Source: Eubacteriales bacterium
GTDB lineage: Bacteria; Bacillota; Clostridia; Oscillospirales; CAG-382
Assembly: GCA_028702135.1 (NCBI GenBank)
Contig: JAQVPJ010000015.1
Coordinates: 1 to 52,301, forward strand
Length of the DNA stretch: 52,301 nucleotides
Direction: 5' to 3'
This document shows, piece by piece, positions 32,171-40,744 of the stretch (position 1 is the first letter of the stretch; each line of letters opens with the position of its first letter). The notes beneath the pieces were generated by a model. The model searched no databases. It was not told where the DNA came from and saw only the letters and a program-made list of their open reading frames with translations. The translations under genes were made by a program, and so were the position numbers.

Positions 32171-34795
32171 ATGATGTACTACCTACAGGACAAAAATCAG
32201 GTTTTAAGTGGGATTAAAACAACCGAAAAAGGATTATCGCAAGCAGAAGCGGAGGCTCGTCTGCTGCAAAACGGAGCAAACAAGCTCACAGAACCTCCCA
32301 AGGTGTCTATGCTAAAACGCTTTTTATTGCAGTTAGCCGATCCGATGATAATAGTTCTGCTATCCGCCGCACTTGTTTCCGGCATCACCTCAGCATATGC
32401 GAACGAATCGTTTGCGGATGTGTTTATAATCCTTTTCGTAGTGATTCTAAATTCTGTTCTCGGCGTTTTTCAGGAAAACAAGGCAGAAAAAGCGATAGAC
32501 GCCCTGAGGGAGATGACAAAAGCGACAAGCCGCGTTCTTCGTGACGGAGAAGTGAAAATAGTTAAAAGCGAAGAGCTTGTCGTCGGTGATGTTATTCTGC
32601 TCGAAGCAGGAGATTCCGTTCCTGCCGATTCAAGACTGCTTGAGGTTGCCTCTATGAAAACAGAGGAAGCAGCTCTGACAGGTGAATCGCTTCCGATCAC
32701 AAAAACTGCGGAAAAACTGAACGCCTCAGAGGACGGGATTACGCTGGGTGACCGTAAAAATATGGTATATATGGGCAGCTCTGTGGTTTACGGCAGAGGC
32801 GTTGCGGTAGTCACCGAAACGGGTATGAATACCGAGATGGGTAAAATCGCTCAGGCGTTAAACGAAGCGAAGGATGAGAAAACCCCGCTTCAGCAAAAGC
32901 TTGCGCAATTAAGCAAAATACTAACCGTTCTTGTACTTGGAATCTGTTTGTTTATATTTGTATTCGGTGTTATAAAGGCGGGCAGCCTTAACACTGATGT
33001 TCTTTTAAATTCCTTTATGGTAGCGGTTTCGCTTGCCGTTGCCGCAATTCCCGAAGGATTGAGCGCAGTCGTTACGATAGTGCTTTCGATCGGCGTTTCC
33101 AAAATGGCAAAGCAGAACGCCGTAATACGTAAGCTCACCGCTGTCGAGACGCTCGGATGCACACAGATTATTTGTTCGGATAAAACCGGAACGCTGACAC
33201 AGAACAAAATGACGGTTGTTGAGGTCAGCACGGACGACAGGGAGCTGCTGGCAGCATCGATGGCGCTTTGCAGCGATGCTGTAATAGATAAAAACGGCAT
33301 TGTCACCGGAGAGCCGACGGAAGCTGCGCTGGTTAATTTCGCATATAAAAACTCCCTGAATAAGAATGATTTACAAAATCAATTCCCGCGTGTAGGTGAG
33401 GCACCCTTCGATTCCATGCGCAAGATGATGTCTACCGTTCACAGGAACAACGCCGGGTTCATTCAGTATACAAAAGGAGCACCGGACGAACTTTTAAAAG
33501 CTTGCACCCACGTACTGAAGGGAGGCAAGGTTACTGAGCTGACAATGTCCATCCAGCAGGAGATTCTTGACAAAAACAAAGAGATGGCAGACAGGGCGTT
33601 AAGAGTACTTGCCGCAGCATACAGGGAATACGATATACAGCCGGATTCCTTTGAGGCGGCGGATTTGGAGCAAAAACTCATTTTCATAGGACTTTCCGGA
33701 ATGATAGACCCTATACGCCCCGAGGTAAAGGATGCGGTGGCGAGATGCAGAACCGCCGGCATACGCCCCATTATGATAACGGGAGATCATATAGATACCG
33801 CAGTGGCAATCGGAACCGAGCTTGAGATTATAACTGACGGGTCAATGGCGATTACTGGCTCACAGTTAGATAAGATTAGCGATGAGGAGCTTAATACAGT
33901 CATTGAAAAATACTCAGTGTATGCAAGAGTGCAACCCGAGCATAAAGTGCGAATTGTAAACGCATGGAGATCTAAAGGGTTTATTACCGCAATGACCGGA
34001 GACGGCGTAAACGATGCTCCCTCGATTAAGAGTGCCGATATCGGCATAGGCATGGGTATAACGGGCACCGACGTAACAAAGAATGTGGCGGAGATGATTC
34101 TTGGGGACGATAACTTTGCGACGATTGTTTCGGCGGTAAACGAGGGCAGACGGATTTACGATAATGTAAAGAAATCGATACAGTTCCTGTTGTCCTCAAA
34201 CCTAAGCGAAGTTATAAGCGTATTCACCGCCACCGTGTTAGGGTTCACCATATTAAAGCCGGTTCACATACTCTGGATAAACCTAATAACCGACAGTATT
34301 CCGGCTCTTGCTTTAGGTATGGAAAAGGCGGAGCCTGATCTAATGAGCCGGCCTCCGAGGAAGAAAAATGAGGGAATTTTCTCGAGCGGCACCGGAGTGG
34401 ATACAATTTATCAGGGGGTTATGGTAGCTGTGCTGACGCTCTTGGCGTATCTTATCGGCCACCGGATCGAATCGGGATTATGGGAATTTGTAAACAGCGA
34501 TGACGGTATTACAATGGCATTTTTAACAATGTCCATGGCGGAGATATTCCATTCATTCAACCTGCGCTCTCAAAGGGGATCGATATTCAGCTTAAAGAGC
34601 CATAACAAATACCTTTACGGTGGTATGTTGGCATCTATAATCCTTACAGCTATTGTTATCTACGTGTCGTTCTTCCGCGATGTTTTCGAGTTTACACACA
34701 TCTCGTTTATGGAATATGCAATTTCACTCGGACTTGCCGTTTCAGTTATTCCAATAGTAGAGCTTGTTAAGTTGATACAGAGAAAAAAAGTATAA
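32171..34795 (+). CDS. P-type cation ATPase, probable Mn2+ exporter
   Basis: An 874-residue P2-type (PMCA/SERCA-like) ATPase. Visible are the N-terminal cation_ATPase_N region, actuator TGES in AALTGESLPIT, the M4 motif AVAAIPEGLSAVVTI, phosphorylation site CSDKTGTLTQNKM, hinge MTGDGVNDAPSIKSADIGIG, and M5-M6 with HILWINLITDSIPALALGME. Annotation by similarity would say calcium transporter. The manganese riboswitch directly upstream argues for manganese export, as established for riboswitch-controlled P-type ATPases of lactic streptococci. AAAGGAG precedes ATG 32171. It is a single-gene transcript with a terminator at 34800. Confidence 0.93.
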   Translation: MMYYLQDKNQVLSGIKTTEKGLSQAEAEARLLQNGANKLTEPPKVSMLKRFLLQLADPMIIVLLSAALVSGITSAYANESFADVFIILFVVILNSVLGVFQENKAEKAIDALREMTKATSRVLRDGEVKIVKSEELVVGDVILLEAGDSVPADSRLLEVASMKTEEAALTGESLPITKTAEKLNASEDGITLGDRKNMVYMGSSVVYGRGVAVVTETGMNTEMGKIAQALNEAKDEKTPLQQKLAQLSKILTVLVLGICLFIFVFGVIKAGSLNTDVLLNSFMVAVSLAVAAIPEGLSAVVTIVLSIGVSKMAKQNAVIRKLTAVETLGCTQIICSDKTGTLTQNKMTVVEVSTDDRELLAASMALCSDAVIDKNGIVTGEPTEAALVNFAYKNSLNKNDLQNQFPRVGEAPFDSMRKMMSTVHRNNAGFIQYTKGAPDELLKACTHVLKGGKVTELTMSIQQEILDKNKEMADRALRVLAAAYREYDIQPDSFEAADLEQKLIFIGLSGMIDPIRPEVKDAVARCRTAGIRPIMITGDHIDTAVAIGTELEIITDGSMAITGSQLDKISDEELNTVIEKYSVYARVQPEHKVRIVNAWRSKGFITAMTGDGVNDAPSIKSADIGIGMGITGTDVTKNVAEMILGDDNFATIVSAVNEGRRIYDNVKKSIQFLLSSNLSEVISVFTATVLGFTILKPVHILWINLITDSIPALALGMEKAEPDLMSRPPRKKNEGIFSSGTGVDTIYQGVMVAVLTLLAYLIGHRIESGLWEFVNSDDGITMAFLTMSMAEIFHSFNLRSQRGSIFSLKSHNKYLYGGMLASIILTAIVIYVSFFRDVFEFTHISFMEYAISLGLAVSVIPIVELVKLIQRKKV

Positions 34796-34799
34796 AAAC

Positions 34800-34843
34800 A
34801 ACAGGGTATTGGGAGGTCTTACCGTTTCCAATACCTTGTTTTT
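34800..34843 (+). terminator. Terminator after the P-type ATPase
   Basis: AACAGGGTATTGG (34800-34812) pairs with CCAATACCTTGTT (34828-34840), followed by TTTAATT. Confidence 0.8.
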
Positions 34844-34881
34844 AATTATTATTAAATGGAATTTCTATGAGAGCTTTCCGG

Positions 34882-35943
34882 TTACAGCACTATTTCCCTG
34901 TCCTGTTCGCTGGAATCGTACATAGCCTGCATCATTTTTGAGGTTATAACAGCCTTATCTATATGCGAGGGGAGCTTTTCTCCTGTTTTTATGCATCTTA
35001 TAAATGCGTCGATTTCCTCCTGGAACATCGCCTTTTGCGGGAATTTAGGCTTTGTGCTCACAAGTCCGCCGCAAGCTGTTGTGTATACAGTAAAGTCTCC
35101 GCCGTAGTTGAGGCGTGCGCCGGCTTTTGTGCCTATGAAGTCGATATAGGCTTCATTGACTCCGATATTTTGTGCCCATGCGCCGTTAAATGTTAACGTC
35201 GGACCCTCGGTGCGGACAAAACCGGTCACAAAGTCGTCTACATTGTAAGTTCCGTTAAGGTCCTTTGTATTCTCGGCCCACATTCCCTCATAAACATAAT
35301 TTGGCATATCAACACCAAGCTTTGAGAACGCTTTTGCGGAAACCGTCTTGGGAAGCGGGTCGTCCATGCAGTACATAACTATATCAAGATAATGAACGCC
35401 CCAATCGATAAGAACTCCGCCGCCTGCTATTTCCTTTGTTGTAAACGCACCGCCGAGACCGGGAATGCTTCTCTGGCTTCTGAAGCTGATGTAAATATGA
35501 TAAATCTCGCCGAAGTCACCCCTCTGAATCATCTCGCGGAGCTTGTTGACTGCGGGATTAAAGCGGTTTACAACGCCGATGTTGAGAACCTTGCCCGTCT
35601 CATGCTGAGCATCCTGCATTGCCTTTGCTTCGGAATAAATCCTTGCTGCCGGCTTCTCGCATAAAACATTTTTGCCTGCCTTTAAGCAGTCGATAGCAAT
35701 GATCGAGTGCATTTTGTTAGGTGTACAAATAGAAACGGCTTCAACCTCGGGATCCGCAATTACCTCTTTATAATCGGTAACCGCGATACCGCAGTTATAC
35801 TTCTCAACAGCTTGCTTTGCCTTTTCGGGCAGAATATCGCAGAAATACTTGATTTCCACATTGGGATTTGCCATGTAAGCGGGAATATGTGCGTTATTTG
35901 CGATTGTACCGCAGCCTATAATCGCCACTTTAACTTTTGACAT
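34882..35943 (-). CDS. Gfo/Idh/MocA-family NAD(P)-dependent oxidoreductase
   Basis: A 353-residue sugar or inositol dehydrogenase-like enzyme. The N-terminal Rossmann fold has VKVAIIGCGTIANNAHIPAY; the active-site CEKPAA motif (NVLCEKPAARI) supplies the catalytic Lys. The C-terminal domain has GGGVLIDWGVHYLDIVMYCM with the conserved Asp and His. GGAGG precedes the start. The oxidised substrate is unknown. It is transcribed alone and leftward from its own promoter. Confidence 0.93.
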   Translation of the reverse strand: MSKVKVAIIGCGTIANNAHIPAYMANPNVEIKYFCDILPEKAKQAVEKYNCGIAVTDYKEVIADPEVEAVSICTPNKMHSIIAIDCLKAGKNVLCEKPAARIYSEAKAMQDAQHETGKVLNIGVVNRFNPAVNKLREMIQRGDFGEIYHIYISFRSQRSIPGLGGAFTTKEIAGGGVLIDWGVHYLDIVMYCMDDPLPKTVSAKAFSKLGVDMPNYVYEGMWAENTKDLNGTYNVDDFVTGFVRTEGPTLTFNGAWAQNIGVNEAYIDFIGTKAGARLNYGGDFTVYTTACGGLVSTKPKFPQKAMFQEEIDAFIRCIKTGEKLPSHIDKAVITSKMMQAMYDSSEQDREIVL

Positions 35944-35986
35944 TTAAACGAACCTCCGAATATTTATTATAGTACCATCAAGTGCG

Positions 35987-36015
35987 ATTGTATCATAATA
36001 AATTCCAGATTACAA
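35987..36015 (-). promoter_or_regulatory. Promoter of the Gfo/Idh/MocA gene
   Basis: On the minus strand: TTGTAA -35 (36010-36015), a 17-bp spacer and TACAAT -10 (35987-35992). Confidence 0.6.
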
Positions 36016-36069
36016 CAGATTTACCGGAAAAAAATAAAAATTGTCAACATACTTTTAATCAAACTTTGT

Positions 36070-36098
36070 TTGACATTCGGTTGTGCTAATGATATAAT
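36070..36098 (+). promoter_or_regulatory. Promoter of the LRR lipoprotein gene
   Basis: TTGACA at 36070-36075, a 17-bp spacer and TATAAT at 36093-36098. Confidence 0.8.
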
Positions 36099-36149
36099 GC
36101 GAACGTATAGAACAGTACTGGCTTTGTCGCCGGGAGGTATGTGCAAGAC

Positions 36150-36992
36150 ATGAAAAAACATAAAAAGATAATCGTTTTCATTCTGACCATGCTTGTAGCA
36201 TCGGTTTTTTCTTCCTGCGAAAGGATTAAAAGTTATCTTCCCGCCACCGAAGATGCAGAGCAGAAGGACGCCGGGTTTATCGAGAGCAGGGAGAACGAGC
36301 TTTTCGCATATGATGTTTATAATGATTATATCGCCATAACCAAATACAAGAGCAAAGAGCCAAATGTTGTTATTCCCGCAGAAATTGACGAGAAGCCCGT
36401 AACCACAATAGCCTCGCTCGCTTTCCATAAGAATGAAATACCGGTGAGAATAACCCTTCCGAGAACATTGACCACAATAAAAAGCAGCGGCTTTTACTGC
36501 TGTACAAAGCTTGAGGAGCTGATTGTTCCCGACACTGTGACTTATATCGGCGATCGAGCTTTTGCCTGGTGCACCTCGCTTACGAGAATACAGCTTCCGA
36601 AGGGGCTCACAGAGATACCCGAATATGCGTTCAACAACTGTATTTCACTCCAGAAAATAGAAGTTCCCGCTACCGTTACAAAAATAGGTGCACGCTCGTT
36701 TTCGTGGTGTTCAGCGATGAAGAGGATTGAGTTACCCTCCTCCGTCACCTCGATAGGTAAAAAGGCGTTTATGAGCTGTGACGCGCTGGAATATGCGATT
36801 ATACCGAGCAGTGTGACCGAAGTGGGAGAGGGAGTTTTCGATTATTGTCCATCCCTTACCGTAGTCGCTGACGAGGGAAGTACGATGTTCAGATATATCA
36901 ACGAAAACTCTTATACCGGAACTACTGAAAAGCCCCCCGAGGAGAGTATCGAGGAAAGCGAAGAAAGCAGTGAGCAGAGCGCCGAAGAGTGA
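36150..36992 (+). CDS. BspA-like leucine-rich repeat lipoprotein
   Basis: A 280-residue surface lipoprotein. ATG 36150 gives a signal peptide (MKKHKKIIVFILTMLVASVF) with the lipobox ending FSSC, Cys as lipidation site. The body is LRR_5 repeats of about 23 residues (LEELIVPDTVTYIGDRAFAW, LTRIQLPKGLTEIPEYAFNN, LQKIEVPATVTKIGARSFSW, MKRIELPSSVTSIGKKAFMS). The tail is Ser/Glu-rich (EESIEESEESSEQSAEE). Such proteins are displayed on the cell and bind host or environmental ligands; the ligand is unknown. It has its own promoter and terminator. Confidence 0.9.
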   Translation: MKKHKKIIVFILTMLVASVFSSCERIKSYLPATEDAEQKDAGFIESRENELFAYDVYNDYIAITKYKSKEPNVVIPAEIDEKPVTTIASLAFHKNEIPVRITLPRTLTTIKSSGFYCCTKLEELIVPDTVTYIGDRAFAWCTSLTRIQLPKGLTEIPEYAFNNCISLQKIEVPATVTKIGARSFSWCSAMKRIELPSSVTSIGKKAFMSCDALEYAIIPSSVTEVGEGVFDYCPSLTVVADEGSTMFRYINENSYTGTTEKPPEESIEESEESSEQSAEE

Positions 36993-37010
36993 TAAAAACA
37001 TAACAATTCT

Positions 37011-37040
37011 CCGTCCGCACTCATTATGTGCGGGCGGATT
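37011..37040 (+). terminator. Terminator after the LRR lipoprotein gene
   Basis: A stem formed by TCCGTCCGCA and its complement (TGCGGGCGGA, with one G-T pair) is followed by TTTTT. Confidence 0.8.
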
Positions 37041-37064
37041 TTTACTGATTTATCGGCTTTTTTA

Positions 37065-37092
37065 TTGACTTTTTTTATGATTGTAGTATAAT
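37065..37092 (+). promoter_or_regulatory. alaS operon promoter
   Basis: TTGACT at 37065-37070, a 16-bp spacer and TATAAT at 37087-37092. The leader is only ~45 nt and holds no T-box. Confidence 0.7.
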
Positions 37093-37140
37093 AAATTGAT
37101 ATAGTTTAATTTGTGTATTTATTTTTGAGAGGAATTATAT

Positions 37141-39780
37141 ATGAAACCGCTGTCTCTGAATGTTTTAAGAAAAAAATATCTCGATTTTTTTGTGAGCAAG
37201 GGACATCTATGCCTTGATTCGTTCCCGCTTGTTCCTAAAGATGACAATTCATTGTTGTTAATAAATGCGGGAATGGCGCCGTTCAAGCGTTTTTTTACCG
37301 GAGAGCAGGTTCCTCCGTCAAAGCGTGTTACCACCTGTCAGAAGTGCGTGCGTACGCTTGACATTGACAACGTCGGAAAAACAGCACGCCACGGTACTTT
37401 TTTTGAGATGCTGGGCAATTTTTCGTTTGGCGATTATTTTAAGGAAGAAGCGATTCCTTGGGCGTGGGAATTCCTTACAAAAACACTTGAGATTCCCGAA
37501 AATCGTCTTTATCCGAGCATATATGTCGAGGACGATGAGGCTTTTGATATATGGGTTAAGAATGGTGTTTCTGCCGATAAAGTCGTAAAACTCGGCAAGG
37601 AGGACAACTTCTGGGAGATAGGTGCAGGACCATGCGGTCCCTGCTCCGAGATATATTTCGACAGGGGCGAGAAATACGGATGCGGTAAACCCGATTGTAA
37701 GGTCGGCTGCGACTGCGATCGTTTTATAGAGGTTTGGAATATAGTTTTCACGCAGTTTGACAGCGACGGAAACGGGAACTACACGCGGCTTGCAAATCCG
37801 AATATTGATACCGGAATGGGGCTTGAAAGGCTTGCATGCATCATGCAGGATGTCGGAAACCTGTTTGAGGTTGATACAATACGGAATATTATGCATAAGG
37901 TTTGTGAAATCGCCGGGATAGAATATACAAGCAGCGAAAATAACAGCGATGTTTCGCTGCGGGTTATCACCGACCATATCCGCACGGCGACCTTCTTAAT
38001 CGGTGACGGGGTTATTCCGTCAAACGAGGGAAGAGGGTATATACTGCGCCGTGTTTTAAGGCGCGCTGCAAGGCACGGAAAGTTGCTCGGTATAACCCGC
38101 CCGTTCCTCTCCGAGCTATGTGACACGACTATAAACGAAAGCTGTGATGCTTATCCCGAGCTTAACGAAAAAAGGGATTATATAAAAAAGACGGTTTCTG
38201 TCGAGGAGGAGCGTTTCCGTCAGACGATTGATGCGGGATTGAATATTCTTGACGGTATGATCTCAGAGGTCGAAAAAACCGGCAAAGGTATTCTTTCCGG
38301 TCAGGAGGTTTTCAAACTCTATGACACCTTTGGATTTCCAATCGACTTGACAAAGGAGATTACCTCGGAAAGAGGTATAGAAGTTGACGAAGAAGGCTTT
38401 GACGCTCTTATGAAGCAGCAGAAGCAGCGTGCAAGGGATGCAAGAGCAAGCCTTGGCGACATGGGATGGAGTGGTGATGAGCTCGCTTTTATTGACAGGA
38501 GCGTAAAAACTGAGTTTACCGGATATAATCTATTTGAAAACGATTGCGAGATAATTACGATACTCAAGGATGGCGAGCCCGTAAGCGAACTTTCAGGCGG
38601 AAAGGCAGTAATTCTGCTCGATAAAACACCTTTTTATGCAGAGAGCGGCGGACAGGTGGCAGACACCGGGGAGATTATCACCGCAAGCGGAGTATTCCTT
38701 GTTGAGGACACACAAAAAACGCATGAAGGGCAATTCCTGCACTTTGGTCATATGAAAGAGGGCGTTGTTTCACTCGGAAACGCTCTCGCCCGCATAAATT
38801 CCGAACGGCGCAGGGACATCATGCGCAATCACTCAAGCGTTCATATTCTGCAGGCCGCGCTGCGTAAGGTTCTCGGAGCTCATGTAGAGCAGGCGGGTTC
38901 ATATGTGGACGACAAGCGCGCAAGGTTTGATTTTACTCACTTTAGTGCTATGACAAGCGAGGAAATCAGCGAGGTCGAGCGTATTGTAAACGATGAAATC
39001 CTAAAAGGCGAGACAATAACGGTAAAGGAGCTGCCGATAGCTGAGGCAAAAGCTGAGGGTGCGATGGCATTGTTCGGGGAGAAATACAGTGATATCGTCA
39101 GGTTGGTTAAAATGGGTGATTTTTCGGCTGAGCTCTGCGGCGGCACACACCTTACAAACACCTCGAGAGCAGGAATGTTCAAGATAATATCCGAATCCTC
39201 GGTAGCTGCAGGTGTTCGCAGAATAGAGGCGATCACAGGTAGAAATACGATAGATTTTATGAATCACAGCGAGAATACGCTGAATTCGGTTAAAAACGCA
39301 CTTAAAGCCAACAATGTAAGCGATTTACCTGAAAGAGCCCAGAGTCTGCAGGATGAGGTAAAGCACTTAAAAAAAGAGCTTGACCGCGCAAATACCGCTC
39401 TCGTACTTGCAAAAATAAAGGAAATATATGAAAAGTCAAAGGAAATACACGGCACAAGGCTGGTGACCTACCGGTTTGACAATATTCCGTCAGATGCTCT
39501 ACGAACGGCTGCTGATGTGCTTGCAGACAAGCATAAAGAATCGGTCTGTCTGTTAGCAACAGTGATTGACGGCAAGGTGCTTTTCGTTGCGGGATGCGGT
39601 AAAACAGCCATTTCGCTTGGTGCTCATGCCGGTAATCTTCTAAAGGCTGTTTCTCCCATCGTCGGCGGGGGCGGCGGCGGAAGACCTGATAGCGCGACCA
39701 GCGGCGGCAGGGATGCAACAAGGCTTGATGAAGCGCTTGAGGCATCTGCAGCAGTTCTTGAAAAACAACTGTCAAAGTGA
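37141..39780 (+). CDS. alaS: Alanyl-tRNA synthetase
   Basis: An 879-residue class II synthetase charging tRNA-Ala. Visible are the catalytic core (FFEMLGNFSFGDYFKEEAIP, NIVFTQFDSDG, DTGMGLERLACIMQD), the editing domain with zinc ligands HSSVHILQAAL and CGGTHLTNTSRAG, and the C-terminal DHHA1/C-Ala region with GGGGGGRPDSATSGG. Length and domain set are complete. GAGAGG precedes ATG 37141. It is first in an eight-gene rightward run with very short spacers. Confidence 0.98.
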   Translation: MKPLSLNVLRKKYLDFFVSKGHLCLDSFPLVPKDDNSLLLINAGMAPFKRFFTGEQVPPSKRVTTCQKCVRTLDIDNVGKTARHGTFFEMLGNFSFGDYFKEEAIPWAWEFLTKTLEIPENRLYPSIYVEDDEAFDIWVKNGVSADKVVKLGKEDNFWEIGAGPCGPCSEIYFDRGEKYGCGKPDCKVGCDCDRFIEVWNIVFTQFDSDGNGNYTRLANPNIDTGMGLERLACIMQDVGNLFEVDTIRNIMHKVCEIAGIEYTSSENNSDVSLRVITDHIRTATFLIGDGVIPSNEGRGYILRRVLRRAARHGKLLGITRPFLSELCDTTINESCDAYPELNEKRDYIKKTVSVEEERFRQTIDAGLNILDGMISEVEKTGKGILSGQEVFKLYDTFGFPIDLTKEITSERGIEVDEEGFDALMKQQKQRARDARASLGDMGWSGDELAFIDRSVKTEFTGYNLFENDCEIITILKDGEPVSELSGGKAVILLDKTPFYAESGGQVADTGEIITASGVFLVEDTQKTHEGQFLHFGHMKEGVVSLGNALARINSERRRDIMRNHSSVHILQAALRKVLGAHVEQAGSYVDDKRARFDFTHFSAMTSEEISEVERIVNDEILKGETITVKELPIAEAKAEGAMALFGEKYSDIVRLVKMGDFSAELCGGTHLTNTSRAGMFKIISESSVAAGVRRIEAITGRNTIDFMNHSENTLNSVKNALKANNVSDLPERAQSLQDEVKHLKKELDRANTALVLAKIKEIYEKSKEIHGTRLVTYRFDNIPSDALRTAADVLADKHKESVCLLATVIDGKVLFVAGCGKTAISLGAHAGNLLKAVSPIVGGGGGGRPDSATSGGRDATRLDEALEASAAVLEKQLSK

Positions 39781-39792
39781 GGATAGATTATT

Positions 39793-40131
39793 ATGGATTG
39801 TATTTTCTGCAAAATTATTGAGGGTGAGATACCCTCCAAAAAGGTATATGAGGACGAGGCTGTTTATGCTTTTTATGACATAAACCCGAGTGCGCCCGTT
39901 CATGTGCTTGTAGTCCCAAAGACGCATATGGAATCGTTGAATACTGTCGACGAGGGAAATATTCAGACTGTAAGTAACGTGCTGCTCTCCATACCCAAAA
40001 TTGCTGAGCAATTAGGGCTGTTAAACGGTTACAGGGTAATAACGAATTGCGGCACGGACGGCGGTCAGACGGTCCCCCATTTGCATTTTCACATCCTCGG
40101 CGGTAAAAAGCTGTCCGAAAAGTTAAACTAA
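39793..40131 (+). CDS. HIT-family nucleotide hydrolase
   Basis: A 112-residue histidine triad protein. The start MDCIFCKIIEGEIPSKKVYE (zinc-binding Cys pair) and the catalytic triad VPHLHFHILGGKKL are diagnostic. The branch hydrolyses aminoacyl-adenylates or nucleoside phosphoramidates. Its place 12 bp after alaS suits clearing stray aminoacyl-AMP; this is inferred. Confidence 0.95.
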   Translation: MDCIFCKIIEGEIPSKKVYEDEAVYAFYDINPSAPVHVLVVPKTHMESLNTVDEGNIQTVSNVLLSIPKIAEQLGLLNGYRVITNCGTDGGQTVPHLHFHILGGKKLSEKLN

Positions 40132-40147
40132 GGAGTTATATCAAATC

Positions 40148-40723
40148 ATGTCATTAACGATAAAAATCAACCCTGCCGAATACAAGGTATATCCTCTTAA
40201 TGTGGCAGGAGTAAAGCGCGATCTTCCTATATGCAGAGTGAATGACAGCCTCTACATAGCCGCATTCATTATTTTCGGAGATGTGGAGCTTACAGTCGCA
40301 GCGGCTACAGAGCTTGTAAAAAGGCTCCCAGAGCATGATGTTCTTATCACCGCGGAGGCGAAGGGAATTCCGCTTGTTTACGAGATGGCACGCCAGACTA
40401 ATGCGGAAAGATATCTTATCGCAAGGAAATCGCCTAAGCTGTATATGAAAAGTCCGCGCTCTACCGAGCTTAAATCAATTACGACTGCAAAAACGCAAAC
40501 CTTGTTCATAGACAAGGATGACGCTGATTATATGCGCGGAAAACGAGTTGTTATTGTGGATGATGTCATAAGCACGGGAGAATCGGCGATGGCTGTCGAA
40601 AAGCTTGTCACCGAATGCGGCGGAACCGTTGCGGGCAGGATGGCGATTCTTGCCGAAGGTGATGCCGCGTCCCGCAAGGATATTATTTATTTGGAACAGC
40701 TTCCCCTGTTTTTGGCTGAATAA
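40148..40723 (+). CDS. Phosphoribosyltransferase, adenine-type
   Basis: A 191-residue type I phosphoribosyltransferase. The PRPP-binding loop is RVVIVDDVISTGESAMAV, and the segment VLITAEAKGIPLVYEMARQT resembles adenine and xanthine phosphoribosyltransferases. Purine salvage is likely, but the substrate is not certain, and a regulatory PRT is possible because the N-terminal 60 residues are unusual. AAGGAG precedes ATG 40148. Confidence 0.85.
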   Translation: MSLTIKINPAEYKVYPLNVAGVKRDLPICRVNDSLYIAAFIIFGDVELTVAAATELVKRLPEHDVLITAEAKGIPLVYEMARQTNAERYLIARKSPKLYMKSPRSTELKSITTAKTQTLFIDKDDADYMRGKRVVIVDDVISTGESAMAVEKLVTECGGTVAGRMAILAEGDAASRKDIIYLEQLPLFLAE

Positions 40724-40744
40724 AAAATTAGGTGGGTGTGCCAT

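Noticed and set aside
37093-37140. T-box leaders upstream of alaS and gltX
   Set aside because: Both leaders are below 50 nt from the predicted promoters, far too short for a T-box.
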